The notes beneath the pieces were generated by a model, which searched no databases, was not told the origin of the DNA, and saw nothing but the letters and a program-made list of their open reading frames with translations. A program made the position numbers and the translations under genes. From Vibrio neptunius (GTDB lineage Bacteria; Pseudomonadota; Gammaproteobacteria; Enterobacterales; Vibrionaceae): 64,000 bases of DNA. The first letter of the stretch is position 1. Each line of letters starts with the position of its first letter. The DNA lies in assembly GCF_000967495.1 (NCBI RefSeq), contig NZ_JXXU01000020.1, positions 1 through 64,000 of the forward strand. Reading direction: 5' to 3'. Shown one piece after another: positions 45,706 to 55,846 of the stretch.

Positions 45706-46836
45706 TTAGTAATGGCCCAGTTTTGCCAGTGGATGTGATTTTTCATCCCAAAGTGATGTGAACAAGGTATCAATAACCGCTTCATCAACATTGTCGACAC
45801 GACTGAACTGCCATTTAGGTTCGCCGTCCTTATCAATCAGCCTAGCCCTGACGCCCTCGCGAAATTCTCCTAGCAGCCCCGAACGTACCGAGAGATTCAA
45901 TTCAAGACGAAAACAATCCGCCAATGACAGATCTTTGTATTGATTGAGTTGCCTGAAGCAAATATGGGATGTGATCGGGCTACCGGAAGCATGATTGCTT
46001 TTCGCAATATCGAGCCACTTACTTTGCCCTTTCAGCGCCAGAATGTTGTTACTTACCTCGACAACAGTACTTGCGCTGCATGCACGTTGGATATCTTGCA
46101 TGAAAGGCAACATTTGTGGGTCTGGCCTATGACCATTAACGTTATCACCAAATTCAATCAGCAAGTCTGTCACAGCGTCATAAGCATCCTCTTTGTCGTG
46201 CCAGTGTAGAGATAACAAGCGCTCAATCAGCGACTCCTTCTCTTTTGAGAGCACCATATGGTCAGCTAAGTTGACATCAAGCGCATCACTACCGTTAATC
46301 ATCACTCCCGTTAAACCTAGGAATAACCCCACACCAGGTTCAAGCCGGTTAAGAAACCAAGTGGCGCCGACATCCGGATAAAGGCCAATACTCACTTCGG
46401 GCATGGCCAAACGCGTAGTTGGCGTCACCACCTTGTGACTACAGCCCATATACAAGCCCATTCCTCCACCCATGATGATACCTTCACCCCAAGCAATAAT
46501 TGGTTTAGTGAAGGTGTGGATCAGATAGTCACATTGGTACTCAAGTTTGAAAAAAGTCGTACAGAACGCTTCGATGTCTTGACTGGATTTATCTCGCATT
46601 ACGTCGTGCATGGTGCGTACATCACCACCAGCACAAAACGCTTTCTCACCTTGCCCTTCCAGCAAAACGCAGACAACACTGTCGTCTGCTTGCCAGCTTT
46701 CCAGTTTCTGTTTGAGCAAGGCTAACATGTCATAAGTCAAGGCATTGAGTGAAGGCGCATTGTCAAGCGTTGCTACACCTATCTTGGTACTCCCATCTTG
46801 GCAAAGTTGCTCCTTGAAATAAACGGTTGCTGTCAT
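45706..46836 (-). CDS. 3-hydroxyisobutyryl-CoA hydrolase
   Basis: 376 residues, longer than enoyl-CoA hydratases (about 260) as expected for HIBCH. Crotonase motifs: KAFCAGGDVRTMHD, then GEGIIMGGGMGLYMG, and MPEVSIGLYPDVGATWFL holding the family's Glu and Asp catalytic residues. It frees 3-hydroxyisobutyrate from CoA in valine breakdown, upstream of MmsB in the pathway. Eight bases after the enoyl-CoA hydratase gene. Confidence 0.94.
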   Translation of the reverse strand: MTATVYFKEQLCQDGSTKIGVATLDNAPSLNALTYDMLALLKQKLESWQADDSVVCVLLEGQGEKAFCAGGDVRTMHDVMRDKSSQDIEAFCTTFFKLEYQCDYLIHTFTKPIIAWGEGIIMGGGMGLYMGCSHKVVTPTTRLAMPEVSIGLYPDVGATWFLNRLEPGVGLFLGLTGVMINGSDALDVNLADHMVLSKEKESLIERLLSLHWHDKEDAYDAVTDLLIEFGDNVNGHRPDPQMLPFMQDIQRACSASTVVEVSNNILALKGQSKWLDIAKSNHASGSPITSHICFRQLNQYKDLSLADCFRLELNLSVRSGLLGEFREGVRARLIDKDGEPKWQFSRVDNVDEAVIDTLFTSLWDEKSHPLAKLGHY

Positions 46837-46844
46837 ATTGCCTC

Positions 46845-47633
46845 CTAGCTATTTTTCCATTGAGGTTGACGTTTTTCTAGGAACGCATTGACACCTTCGG
46901 TTTGATCTTGGGTATCGAACAACTGAGTAAACAGCTCACGTTCCTTCATCAAACCGTGAGCTAGTGGACTCGTTCTCGTATTTTGTATCAATGACTTACA
47001 AGCCGTGACCGAAGATGGCGATTGATTTGCTACCATTTCTGCAAGGCTAATGGCTGCATCAAGAGCGTTCCCTTTGCTTACCACTTCTTCCACCAGCTTT
47101 ATGTTGAGTGCTTTCGCCGCATCAAGCTGTTCACCGCATAGTATGACGCGTTTCGCCCACCCTTCTCCGACTAACGCCGTCAAGTTTTGGGTTCCACCCG
47201 CACATGGCAATAGGCCGACTTTAGCTTCCGGCAGCGCCATCACCGCCTGCTCTTCCGCAATTCGAATGTCGCAAGCTAATGCCACTTCAAGACCGCCCCC
47301 CATCGCGTAGCCGTTAATAGCAGCAATAGAAACACCTCGGAATGCAGATAAGGTTTCAAATGCCTCACCAAACAAGCGGGACATATCCACCGCGACGGAT
47401 TTGTCGCCATCAGCAAACACTTTAAGGTCAGCGCCGGCGGAGAAGAACTTCTCACCCTGTCCAGTAATGACTAGGGCGTAAACGTCTTTATCGTCGTTAA
47501 GGTCTAGGACAAGTTGTTTCAATTGCGCCAAACTTTGTGCTGTCCATGTATTCGCCGGAGGGTTGTTCATGGTCACGATAGCTACATGGTTGCGAATCGT
47601 ATGTTGAATAGTACTTCCTTCTGAATGATTCAT
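46845..47633 (-). CDS. enoyl-CoA hydratase (valine pathway)
   Basis: 262 residues, usual crotonase length. Oxyanion-hole segments EKFFSAGADLKVF (about 62-74) and NGYAMGGGLEVALACD (about 110-125); LPEAKVGLLPCAGGTQNL carries the catalytic Glu position. It would hydrate methacrylyl-CoA to 3-hydroxyisobutyryl-CoA, given its place between the acyl-CoA dehydrogenase and the hydrolase. Confidence 0.93.
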   Translation of the reverse strand: MNHSEGSTIQHTIRNHVAIVTMNNPPANTWTAQSLAQLKQLVLDLNDDKDVYALVITGQGEKFFSAGADLKVFADGDKSVAVDMSRLFGEAFETLSAFRGVSIAAINGYAMGGGLEVALACDIRIAEEQAVMALPEAKVGLLPCAGGTQNLTALVGEGWAKRVILCGEQLDAAKALNIKLVEEVVSKGNALDAAISLAEMVANQSPSSVTACKSLIQNTRTSPLAHGLMKERELFTQLFDTQDQTEGVNAFLEKRQPQWKNS

Positions 47634-47651
47634 TGTTGAGCATCCTTTCGA

Positions 47652-48806
47652 TTAGAGTATTTGAGCGCCTTCAGCTAGCATGCGACGTGCGATGATCAAT
47701 CGCATGATTTCATTGGTACCTTCCAGAATTTGGTGAACACGCACATCACGGAAATGACGCTCCATCGGATACTCTTTGATATAGCCGTAGCCACCGTATA
47801 ACTGCAGTGCCTGATCACAAATCTTAAAACCGACATCGGTCGCAAATCGTTTCGCCATCGCACAATATGCCGTGGCTTCTGGGTCCTGATTGTCCAATTT
47901 GCTCGCGGCGAGGCGCACCATTTGTCTGGCCGCAACGAGCTCAGTGACCATATCGGCTAACCGAAACTGTAGCCCCTGAAACTGAGCCAGTTCTTTACCA
48001 AACTGTTTGCGCTCTTTGACGTATTGCATCGCCTCATTAAGCGCCTGCTGCGCAGTACCGATGGAGCAGGTCGCGATATTGATACGTCCTCCATCCAGCC
48101 CTTTCATGGCGAAAGTAAAGCCTTCCCCTTCTTTCCCTAACAAGTACTTTTCAGGAACCACAACGTTATCAAAAGTAATGGCGCGTGTTGGCTGACTGTT
48201 CCACCCCATTTTGGGCTCTTTTCGCCCATAACTGATGCCGTCTGCATCTGCAGGAACGACAAAAGCTGAAATACCTTTTGCTGAGCGGTCACCTGTGCGT
48301 GCCATTACCACGAGTACTTCTGTATCACCTGCACCAGAGATAAAGGTTTTGCCACCATTGATAACGTACTGATCGCCCTGCTTTTTCGCTGAGGTTGTCA
48401 ATGAAGCGGCGTCGGAGCCTGCGTTCGGCTCGGTCAAACAATATGAACCAAGCCAATCACCCGTGATTAGCTTTGGGCAAAACTCTTGTTTCGCTTCTTC
48501 AGTGGCAAAACTGGCAATCATCCAAGTTACCATATTGTGAATGGTCATGAATGCCGTGGTAGACGTACAACCCATTGCCAGTTGCTCGAAGATGATTGAG
48601 GAATCAAGGCGGCTCAGTTGCAAGCCCCCCTGTTCTTCTGGTGTATACAAGCTGAGGAAACCCAATTCACCCGCTGCTTTAAGTACGTCTTTTGGGAATA
48701 GCTGTTTTTCATCCCATTCGGCAGCCATCGGCGCTAACTCATCCATGGCAAACTGTTGAGCAGTTTCTGCAAACGCACGTTGGTCTTCATTCAGTTCAAA
48801 ATCCAT
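47652..48806 (-). CDS. acyl-CoA dehydrogenase, probably isobutyryl-CoA
   Basis: 384 residues. FAD/substrate motifs CLTEPNAGSDAASL (about 128-141) and the C-terminal ILEGTNEIMRL, whose Glu is the catalytic base in the standard position. QLYGGYGYIKEYPMERHFRD is a conserved C-terminal run. Together with mmsA, the hydratase and the hydrolase it fits isobutyryl-CoA dehydrogenase (valine) or 2-methylbutyryl-CoA (isoleucine). Its electrons go to EtfAB. Confidence 0.92.
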   Translation of the reverse strand: MDFELNEDQRAFAETAQQFAMDELAPMAAEWDEKQLFPKDVLKAAGELGFLSLYTPEEQGGLQLSRLDSSIIFEQLAMGCTSTTAFMTIHNMVTWMIASFATEEAKQEFCPKLITGDWLGSYCLTEPNAGSDAASLTTSAKKQGDQYVINGGKTFISGAGDTEVLVVMARTGDRSAKGISAFVVPADADGISYGRKEPKMGWNSQPTRAITFDNVVVPEKYLLGKEGEGFTFAMKGLDGGRINIATCSIGTAQQALNEAMQYVKERKQFGKELAQFQGLQFRLADMVTELVAARQMVRLAASKLDNQDPEATAYCAMAKRFATDVGFKICDQALQLYGGYGYIKEYPMERHFRDVRVHQILEGTNEIMRLIIARRMLAEGAQIL

Positions 48807-48817
48807 TTGTCCTCCCG

Positions 48818-50311
48818 TTATCGCAGTTGAATGGTTAGGTTTGGCCCTGTTGGGATATCATCATCAAACCAGCGTGACGTAATCGTTTTAGTTTCGGTAT
48901 AGAAACGCACCGCTTGTTTACCATAGGCATGTAAATCGCCATAGAAACTGCCACGCCAACCTGTAAATGAAAAGAATGGCAATGGCACAGGAATCGGCAC
49001 ATTGATCCCCACCTGACCGACCTGAATTTCATGTTGATATTTACGTGCTGCTGCACCATTTGCGGTGAAAATCGACGTTCCGTTGCCATAGGGGTTGTTG
49101 TTAATCAGTTCAATCGCCTCTTCCAACGTATCGACTTGTAAGCAAACTAATACAGGGCCGAAGATTTCCTGCTCATAGATTGACATATCAGTAGTGACAC
49201 CGGTAAACAAGGTTGGGCCAAGCCAGTTACCCTCTGGCATTCCAGCAACATGACACTGAGTTCCGTCTAACTCACACACTGCGCCTTGCGCCTTGCCTTC
49301 TTCAATCAGGCTCACAACACGATGCTTAGCTTCTTTACTGATCAATGGCCCATACGCTGCATTGCCATCATCCCATGCGCCCGGAGTCATCTTCGCCATT
49401 TCTGTCTTGAGATCGTCGACCCAATGTTTCGACTCACCAACAAATACAGCGACAGAGATTGCCATACAACGTTGACCTGCTGCGCCAACAGAGCTGCCGA
49501 CCAAGTTGTTGATCACCTGTGCTTTATTGGCGTCTGGCATCACAACCATATGGTTTTTTGCACCAGCGAATGCCTGCACACGTTTGTTGAAGTTAGTACC
49601 CGTCTGATAAATGTACTGAGCAACCGGCACAGAACCGACGAATGACACGGCACGAATCAAAGGGTGAACCAGTAGTTTGTCGACCTGATTCTTGCGACCA
49701 TGAACAACCTGAAGAACACCCTTTGGTGCGCCAGCCTGTTCAAACAACTCCGCCAAACGCATCGCTGTTAAAGGGACCTGCTCTGAAGGTTTGAGCACGA
49801 AGGTGTTACCTGCGGCAATCGCTAGTGGGAACATCCACAGTGGAATCATCGCAGGGAAGTTAAATGGCGTAATACCACAGCACACCCCTAACGGCTGAAT
49901 CATAGAGTAAGTGTCGATTTCTGTTGCCACATTTTCTACCGTTTCACCCATCATATTGCTGGCGATATTCGCGGCTTGCTCTACGACCTCAATGCCGCGC
50001 CACACATCCCCTTTTGCATCGATGGTAATTTTGCCGGTCTCTTTCGAAATCAATTCGGCTAGCTCATCGTGGTGCTCTTTAAGTAAGTGCTGATAACGTA
50101 GCATCACACGAGCTCGCTCAGACACTGACACTTCCTTCCAAGACTTAAACACTTCAGCGGCGTTCTGCACCGCTTGTTCCATTTCCTGCTCGGTCGCACA
50201 AGGAAGCTTGGCAATCACTTCACTGGTTGCCGGGTTGGTCACCTCAACCCATTCATTGGTCTGTGACTGGCAGAACTCACCGCCAATAAATAAGGGAACT
50301 GACTGAATCAT
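48818..50311 (-). CDS. mmsA: methylmalonate-semialdehyde dehydrogenase (CoA-acylating)
   Basis: 497 residues, aldehyde dehydrogenase fold. [20 protein letters not shown] (140-159) is characteristic of MmsA, and the nucleophile is Cys282 in GAAGQRCMA. It converts methylmalonate semialdehyde to propionyl-CoA with NAD+ and CoA, the end of the valine route. Eleven and seventeen bases from its neighbours. Confidence 0.96.
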   Translation of the reverse strand: MIQSVPLFIGGEFCQSQTNEWVEVTNPATSEVIAKLPCATEQEMEQAVQNAAEVFKSWKEVSVSERARVMLRYQHLLKEHHDELAELISKETGKITIDAKGDVWRGIEVVEQAANIASNMMGETVENVATEIDTYSMIQPLGVCCGITPFNFPAMIPLWMFPLAIAAGNTFVLKPSEQVPLTAMRLAELFEQAGAPKGVLQVVHGRKNQVDKLLVHPLIRAVSFVGSVPVAQYIYQTGTNFNKRVQAFAGAKNHMVVMPDANKAQVINNLVGSSVGAAGQRCMAISVAVFVGESKHWVDDLKTEMAKMTPGAWDDGNAAYGPLISKEAKHRVVSLIEEGKAQGAVCELDGTQCHVAGMPEGNWLGPTLFTGVTTDMSIYEQEIFGPVLVCLQVDTLEEAIELINNNPYGNGTSIFTANGAAARKYQHEIQVGQVGINVPIPVPLPFFSFTGWRGSFYGDLHAYGKQAVRFYTETKTITSRWFDDDIPTGPNLTIQLR

Positions 50312-50328
50312 AATGATGTCCTTTTCTT

Positions 50329-51540
50329 TTATAGTGGGATCTCAATACCCATTGCGGTTGCTTCACCGCCACCAATACAGAGTGATGCAACACCTCGCAC
50401 CACGCGTTTTTTGTTCTGATTTCCATCTGTACCCAGAGCCTGTAACTGACGTAGGCTATGGATCAGCGTGACAAGAATCCTTGCACCGCTTGCGCCAATC
50501 GGATGACCTAATGCGCACGCCCCGCCTTTTACATTGACCTTCTCGCTATCCAGGCCAAGCTGTTTCACCGCGATCTGCGTTACCACAGCGAAGGCTTCGT
50601 TGATTTCCCATAAATCCACTTCGTCCACCGCCCAATCTAGCTGCGATAGAAGCTGCTCAATCGCATAAACAGGTGCTAATGTGAATTCAGCAGGAATACG
50701 GGCATGCGTTGCATGACCTTTGATAATGGCCAGTGGTTCCAAATCCTGCTGCTTGGCAGTTTGCGCATCCATCACCACAAGAGCGGCAGCACCATCGGAT
50801 ATTGCGCTGGAGTTGGCAGCGGTAATCGAGCCCTCTTTAGCAAAGGCTGGCTTGAGCTGAGGGATTTTTTCGGGCTTTATTGAGCGCGGTTGCTCGTCAT
50901 AATCAAGAGGTGGCGCTTTTTTTAGGGCAACGGGCACAATTTCGTCGGCAAATAACGCCTGCTGTTGCGCTTCAATCGCTCGGTTGACCGATAAAGTGGC
51001 CCACTCATCCATTTGTTCACGAGTAAATTCAAGTTTATCAGCGGTTTGTTGGCCGAAGACACCCATGAGCTCACCTTCGTACGCATCCTGTAAACCATCG
51101 AGGAACATATGGTCGTAGGTCGATTTGTGTCCCATTCGCATGCCAGAGCGTGACTCTTTCAGTAGGTACGGCGCATTAGTCATGCTCTCCATACCACCCG
51201 CAACAATGCAATTGGCACTACCAGCTTGGATCAGATCGTGGGCCAACATCACCGCTTTCATGCCTGAGCCACACACCTTGTTGATAGTGGTACAACCCAC
51301 CGATGTCGGTAAGTCTGCTCCCAGAGCCGCTTGTCTCGCAGGGGCTTGCCCACAGCCTGCAGGTAACACACATCCCATATACACTTCGTCAACTGAATCT
51401 GGCGATAAAGATTGTTCTTTCATTGCCGCTTTAATCGCGACCGCCCCGAGCTTGGGGGAAGAATATTCAGAAAGCATCCCTTGAAAACGCCCCATTGGCG
51501 TTCTCTTTGCTGCAACTATCCAAATCTCTTTCTCTTGCAT
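50329..51540 (-). CDS. acetyl-CoA acetyltransferase (thiolase)
   Basis: 403 residues from ATG 51540, with GAGGAG six bases upstream; a frame extension of 14 codons upstream is unlikely. Active-site Cys90 ([12 protein letters not shown]), the NEAFAV motif, the [11 protein letters not shown]is region and C-terminal [11 protein letters not shown] with the second Cys. A biosynthetic/degradative type II thiolase that would split acetoacetyl-CoA from leucine or 2-methylacetoacetyl-CoA from isoleucine. First gene of the seven-gene operon, divergent from liuR. Confidence 0.94.
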   Translation of the reverse strand: MQEKEIWIVAAKRTPMGRFQGMLSEYSSPKLGAVAIKAAMKEQSLSPDSVDEVYMGCVLPAGCGQAPARQAALGADLPTSVGCTTINKVCGSGMKAVMLAHDLIQAGSANCIVAGGMESMTNAPYLLKESRSGMRMGHKSTYDHMFLDGLQDAYEGELMGVFGQQTADKLEFTREQMDEWATLSVNRAIEAQQQALFADEIVPVALKKAPPLDYDEQPRSIKPEKIPQLKPAFAKEGSITAANSSAISDGAAALVVMDAQTAKQQDLEPLAIIKGHATHARIPAEFTLAPVYAIEQLLSQLDWAVDEVDLWEINEAFAVVTQIAVKQLGLDSEKVNVKGGACALGHPIGASGARILVTLIHSLRQLQALGTDGNQNKKRVVRGVASLCIGGGEATAMGIEIPL

Positions 51541-51660
51541 TGCCTGCTCCTCAAAAGATTGTTGAGTGACGGCTTTATTCATTCAGCGACGACAAAACGG
51601 CTCAATTCACGATGCCGCTTTCACTTTTTAAAGCCATTTGTTTTTTGCATGGTTATTTTC

Positions 51661-51676
51661 TTGACGTTTACGTAAG
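51661..51676. promoter_or_regulatory. LiuR-type operator 1 at the liuR/thiolase divergent promoter
   Basis: TTGACGTTTACGTAAG, near-palindromic. Its first six bases serve as a -35 box (TTGACG) for liuR with an 18-base spacer and TAACAT at -10, so binding would cover the liuR promoter. Confidence 0.7.
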
Positions 51677-51689
51677 CATAGCACTAACA

Positions 51690-51705
51690 TTTACGTTAAC
51701 GTAAA
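51690..51705. promoter_or_regulatory. LiuR-type operator 2 at the liuR/thiolase divergent promoter
   Basis: TTTACGTTAACGTAAA, a perfect 16-base palindrome, 29 bases from operator 1. On the - strand it supplies TTTACG as -35, followed by a 19-base spacer and TATGCT at -10. A 19-base spacer is the hallmark of MerR-activated promoters. Confidence 0.8.
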
Positions 51706-51794
51706 GAAACACATTCACAACCTGTAAAATCTTTTTTACCGTCGTAGTGGAAAGTGTGATTGTCTAATACCTAGCAGTTGGGGAGTTTCATCTG

Positions 51795-52172
51795 GTGGAA
51801 ACATACAAAATCAGCGAGCTCGCTAAAGAGTTTGATATCACTACAAGAAGTATCCGCTTTTACGAAGATATGGGCCTAATTCAGCCTGACCGCAAGGGCA
51901 GTATGCGGATTTATCAGCGCAGAGACAGGGTTCGTCTCAAGTTGATTTTACGAGGCAAGCGACTTGGTTTTTCCTTGGCCGAGATACGCGACTTGTTAGA
52001 GCTTTACGACACGAATCAAATAGATACCCAGTTGATCAAGATGCTCAAAATCATTGACGAAAAAGAAGCAGTACTCAAACGCCAACTTGAGGACATCACC
52101 ATTGTTCTTGACGATTTGAATACCGCTCGTCAGCGATGTGAAGAAGCGTTACAGCGCTCTAAAGCCAGCTAG
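51795..52172 (+). CDS. liuR: MerR-family regulator of branched-chain amino acid breakdown (LiuR)
   Basis: 125 residues. MerR winged helix at the N-terminus (YKISELAKEFDITTRSIRFYEDMGLI, then RIYQRRDRVRLKLILRGKRLGFSLAEIRDLL) and a C-terminal dimerisation coiled coil from about residue 85, with no metal-binding cysteines. Start is GTG with GGGAG nine bases upstream. In proteobacteria LiuR controls leucine/isovalerate and related pathways, a known link. Two palindromes lie just upstream and a third at the etf promoters. Confidence 0.93.
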   Translation: METYKISELAKEFDITTRSIRFYEDMGLIQPDRKGSMRIYQRRDRVRLKLILRGKRLGFSLAEIRDLLELYDTNQIDTQLIKMLKIIDEKEAVLKRQLEDITIVLDDLNTARQRCEEALQRSKAS

Positions 52173-52239
52173 CACTTCGCGAGACATCATGTATCTGCCA
52201 GGGATCGTAACCAGCAATAACCGCTGAATCGGAGGCGAT

Positions 52240-53409
52240 ATGATATCTCAGTACACCCCCCTCAACTTTGGGCTCGATGAGTCTGTCAATATGTTGCGGG
52301 AACACGTCAATGCTTTTGCCCGCGAGCACATTGCACCTATCGCGGCCAAAGTGGATGAGGAAAATCAATTTCCAAACCACTTATGGACGCTAATGGGCGA
52401 AATGGGCTTGCTTGGCGTGACCATAGACGAACAATATGGTGGCGCAGGTATGGGCTATTTGGCACACGTGGTCGCCATGGAAGAGATTAGCCGTGCCTCT
52501 GCTTCTGTTGCATTGAGTTACGGTGCGCATTCAAACCTATGCGTCAATCAGATTTTTCGCAACGGAAATGCGGTTCAAAGAGAGAAATACCTGCCTAAAT
52601 TAATCGACGGCTCCCACATTGGCGCACTAGCAATGAGTGAACCCAATGCAGGCTCAGACGTTGTCAGTATGCAGCTCAAAGCTGATTTACACGGCGATCA
52701 CTATGTGTTGAACGGCACCAAGATGTGGATCACTAATGGCCCTGATGCAGATGTACTGGTGGTTTATGCCAAAACAGACCCTAGCGCCGCCTCACGGGGT
52801 ATCACTGCCTTCATTATCGAACGTGATTTTGCTGGATTCAGCCACGCTCAAAAGCTCGACAAACTCGGTATGCGAGGCTCTAACACCTGTGAACTGGTTT
52901 TCAACAACTGCAAAGTACCGGTTGAAAACGTACTTGGTGAAGTTAATCAAGGTGTCAAAGTCTTGATGAGTGGCTTAGATTATGAGCGCGTTGTTCTGGC
53001 AGCGGGCCCGCTCGGTATTATGCAAGCCTGTCTCGACCTTGTCGTACCCTACGTTCATGACCGTAAACAATTTGGTCAATCCATCGGTGAATTCCAGCTA
53101 GTGCAAGCCAAAGTGGCGGATATGTATACCCGTGCCAACGCGGCACGCGCTTATGTGTATACCGTAGCCGCTGCCTGTGACCGAGGTGAAACAACAAGAA
53201 AAGACGCCGCAGGTGTGATTCTTTACAGTGCCGAATTAGCCACACAGCTTGCACTGGATGCCATCCAGTTGCTAGGTGGCAATGGATATATCAATGAGTT
53301 CCCTGCAGGTCGTTTATTAAGAGACGCCAAACTCTATGAAATTGGTGCGGGTACTTCCGAAATTCGCAGGATGCTTATCGGGCGTGAGCTGTTTGAAGAA
53401 TCACGCTAA
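52240..53409 (+). CDS. liuA: isovaleryl-CoA dehydrogenase
   Basis: 389 residues. The catalytic glutamate is in the position special to isovaleryl-CoA dehydrogenases: Glu249 in [18 protein letters not shown], while the C-terminal site reads [10 protein letters not shown] with no Glu. [14 protein letters not shown] and [13 protein letters not shown] are conserved. It makes 3-methylcrotonyl-CoA in the leucine route and passes electrons to EtfAB. Second gene of the liu operon. Confidence 0.96.
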   Translation: MISQYTPLNFGLDESVNMLREHVNAFAREHIAPIAAKVDEENQFPNHLWTLMGEMGLLGVTIDEQYGGAGMGYLAHVVAMEEISRASASVALSYGAHSNLCVNQIFRNGNAVQREKYLPKLIDGSHIGALAMSEPNAGSDVVSMQLKADLHGDHYVLNGTKMWITNGPDADVLVVYAKTDPSAASRGITAFIIERDFAGFSHAQKLDKLGMRGSNTCELVFNNCKVPVENVLGEVNQGVKVLMSGLDYERVVLAAGPLGIMQACLDLVVPYVHDRKQFGQSIGEFQLVQAKVADMYTRANAARAYVYTVAAACDRGETTRKDAAGVILYSAELATQLALDAIQLLGGNGYINEFPAGRLLRDAKLYEIGAGTSEIRRMLIGRELFEESR

Positions 53410-53419
53410 CGAGGATGTT

Positions 53420-55024
53420 ATGGCAATCATAAAAACTAAAATCAAAACCGACTCTCCCCTGTTCACTAAGAATCAGCAAGCGATGAGTGGACTGGTCGAA
53501 AAATTGAACGCAGATGTTGAATCCATCAAACAAGGTGGCGGCGCTAGGGCTGTTGAAAGACAGCGCAAGAAAGGCAAACTTCCCGTACGAGAGCGCATTG
53601 ATCTGCTGCTCGATCAAGGTTCAGATTTCTTAGAAATCGGCCAATTCGCGGCCTGGAATGTTTACGAACAATCCATCCCTTGCGCCGGTGTCGTTGCAGG
53701 TATCGGCAAGATCAAAGGGGTAACCTGTATGGTGCTTGCCAACGATCCGTCTGTTAAAGGCGGGACTTATTACCCACTGACAGTGAAAAAGCACCTCAGA
53801 GCTCAGGAAATTGCCGAGCGCTGCCACTTACCCTGTGTTTATCTAGTCGACTCGGGCGGTGCGAACTTACCTCACCAAGCAGAGGTGTTTCCAGACAAAG
53901 ACCATTTCGGGCGTATTTTCTTTAATCAAGCACGTATGTCCGCCAAGGGCATACCCCAAATAGCGGTAGTTCTTGGTCCTTGTACCGCGGGGGGAGCTTA
54001 TATTCCTGCCATGGCCGACGTCTCGGTCATCGTAAAAAAACAAGGCACTATTTTCCTAGCAGGGCCTCCTTTAGTTAAGGCCGCCACAGGTGAAATCGTC
54101 ACGGACGAAGAACTCGGCGGCGCGGATGTTCACTGCCGTAAATCTGGGGTAGCAGACTACTACGCGGAAAATGAACAACAAGCTTTCCATATGGCGAGAG
54201 AAGCACTTGCTAGCAGCAACCAAGAACCTGTGATCCCTCAAACACACAAGGTTTTACCACCACGTCTACCCGCTGAGGACATCTATGGCGTCGTCAATGC
54301 TGACTTGCGCTTGTCTTTCGACGTGAGAGAAGTGATTGCACGTATTGTAGATGATTCCGATTTCGATGAATTTAAAGCCTTATTCGGCATGACGCTGGTG
54401 TGTGGCTTTGCTCGTATTGAAGGCAAACTCATTGGTATTGTCGCCAACAACGGCATCTTGTTTGCGGAATCAGCTCAGAAAGGGGCCCACTTTATCGAGC
54501 TGTGTGCTAAGCGAAAAATTCCATTGCTGTTCCTACAGAACATTACCGGATTCATGGTCGGCAAAAAAGTTGAAGAAGGTGGCATCGCCAAACATGGCGC
54601 CAAACTCGTCATGGCAGTGGCGTGCGCTGACGTCCCTAAGTTCACCATTATCATCGGCGGATCGTACGGGGCGGGCAACTACGGCATGTGTGGGCGAGCT
54701 TATGAGCCAACGCTGATGTGGATGTGGCCTAACGCCCGAATCTCAGTAATGGGCGGAGAACAAGCCGCGGGCGTACTCACCCAAGTCAAGCGTGAGGTTT
54801 TGAAACGCCAAGGTGAACCTTGGTCAGAAGTGGAAGAAGGCCAGTTTAGGCAAACTATCGTTGATCAGTATGAGGAACAAGGCCACCCGTACTATGCGAG
54901 TGCTCGCCTTTGGGATGATGGCATCATTGATCCGAAACAGACCCGACATGTCTTGGCTCAAGCGCTTACCGCAACCGAGCATGCTCCGATGCCCGATAGC
55001 CAATTCGGTATCTTTAGAATGTAG
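53420..55024 (+). CDS. liuB: methylcrotonyl-CoA carboxylase carboxyltransferase (beta) subunit
   Basis: 534 residues from ATG 53420 (GAGGA upstream), full length for the family; an in-frame extension into liuA is not needed. Carboxyltransferase landmarks: [51 protein letters not shown] and a late [20 protein letters not shown]. It carries the carboxyl-transfer half reaction and needs a biotin-bearing partner (LiuD/MccA), which is not encoded in this operon. Ten bases before liuC. Confidence 0.95.
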   Translation: MAIIKTKIKTDSPLFTKNQQAMSGLVEKLNADVESIKQGGGARAVERQRKKGKLPVRERIDLLLDQGSDFLEIGQFAAWNVYEQSIPCAGVVAGIGKIKGVTCMVLANDPSVKGGTYYPLTVKKHLRAQEIAERCHLPCVYLVDSGGANLPHQAEVFPDKDHFGRIFFNQARMSAKGIPQIAVVLGPCTAGGAYIPAMADVSVIVKKQGTIFLAGPPLVKAATGEIVTDEELGGADVHCRKSGVADYYAENEQQAFHMAREALASSNQEPVIPQTHKVLPPRLPAEDIYGVVNADLRLSFDVREVIARIVDDSDFDEFKALFGMTLVCGFARIEGKLIGIVANNGILFAESAQKGAHFIELCAKRKIPLLFLQNITGFMVGKKVEEGGIAKHGAKLVMAVACADVPKFTIIIGGSYGAGNYGMCGRAYEPTLMWMWPNARISVMGGEQAAGVLTQVKREVLKRQGEPWSEVEEGQFRQTIVDQYEEQGHPYYASARLWDDGIIDPKQTRHVLAQALTATEHAPMPDSQFGIFRM

Positions 55025-55033
55025 GAGCATAGC

Positions 55034-55846
55034 ATGACAAATCTAATCGATAACAGCTATCTCACTGGCAACATCGATGACTTAGGCGTTGCCACTCTGT
55101 TGCTTAATCGGCCAGACAAGCACAATGCGTTCAACGCTCAGGTCATAGAACAGTTGATAGAATCGATTCACTCACTGGCTCAGCGCTCAGAGGTGAGATG
55201 TTTAGTGTTACGTGGTAACGGAAAACACTTTTCGGCAGGCGCTGATCTTGGCTGGATGCAGTCAATGATAGCTAAAAGTGAACTGGAAAATCAGCAAGAT
55301 GCTTCAAGACTTGCTCAGTTGATGCATTGCTTGGACAACTTCCCTCACCCAACTATCGCTGTTGTTCATGGCTGTGCGTTTGGCGGAGCGCTCGGGCTAA
55401 TCTGCTGCTGTGATGTCGCTATTGCTGACCATAGCGCCCTATTCTGCCTCAGTGAGGTAAAGCTAGGATTAATTCCAGCGACCATTGGGCCCTATGTAAA
55501 CCGCACGATCGGTGCTCGCCAGTCAAGGCGCTACATGCTGACTGCTGAACGTTTCGACGCCAACAAAGCGGTTGAGATTGGTTTAATTCATGAAGCTGTC
55601 GAAATCAGCCAACTGGAAAAAACCGTCAATGATATCGTCAATCAATGGCTGCTCAATAGCCCCGCGGCCCTGACTCAAACTAAAGCACTGATCCGAGAGT
55701 GTGATACTCAGGTGCTTGATAATGCTTTGATTGAATATACCAGTCAATTAATCGCACAAGTTAGGGTATCCGACCAAGGGCAAGAAGGTCTAAAGGCTTT
55801 CTTTGATAAGCGGCCACCAAATTGGGCGATAGGAGGCAGTGAATGA
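55034..55846 (+). CDS. liuC: methylglutaconyl-CoA hydratase
   Basis: 270 residues, crotonase family: KHFSAGADLGWMQSM (about 64-78) and VHGCAFGGALGLICCCDVAI (about 113-132), then LSEVKLGLIPATIGPYV. The SAGADLGWM form is characteristic of 3-methylglutaconyl-CoA hydratases, which make HMG-CoA in leucine degradation. Its stop overlaps the liuE start by four bases. Confidence 0.93.
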   Translation: MTNLIDNSYLTGNIDDLGVATLLLNRPDKHNAFNAQVIEQLIESIHSLAQRSEVRCLVLRGNGKHFSAGADLGWMQSMIAKSELENQQDASRLAQLMHCLDNFPHPTIAVVHGCAFGGALGLICCCDVAIADHSALFCLSEVKLGLIPATIGPYVNRTIGARQSRRYMLTAERFDANKAVEIGLIHEAVEISQLEKTVNDIVNQWLLNSPAALTQTKALIRECDTQVLDNALIEYTSQLIAQVRVSDQGQEGLKAFFDKRPPNWAIGGSE

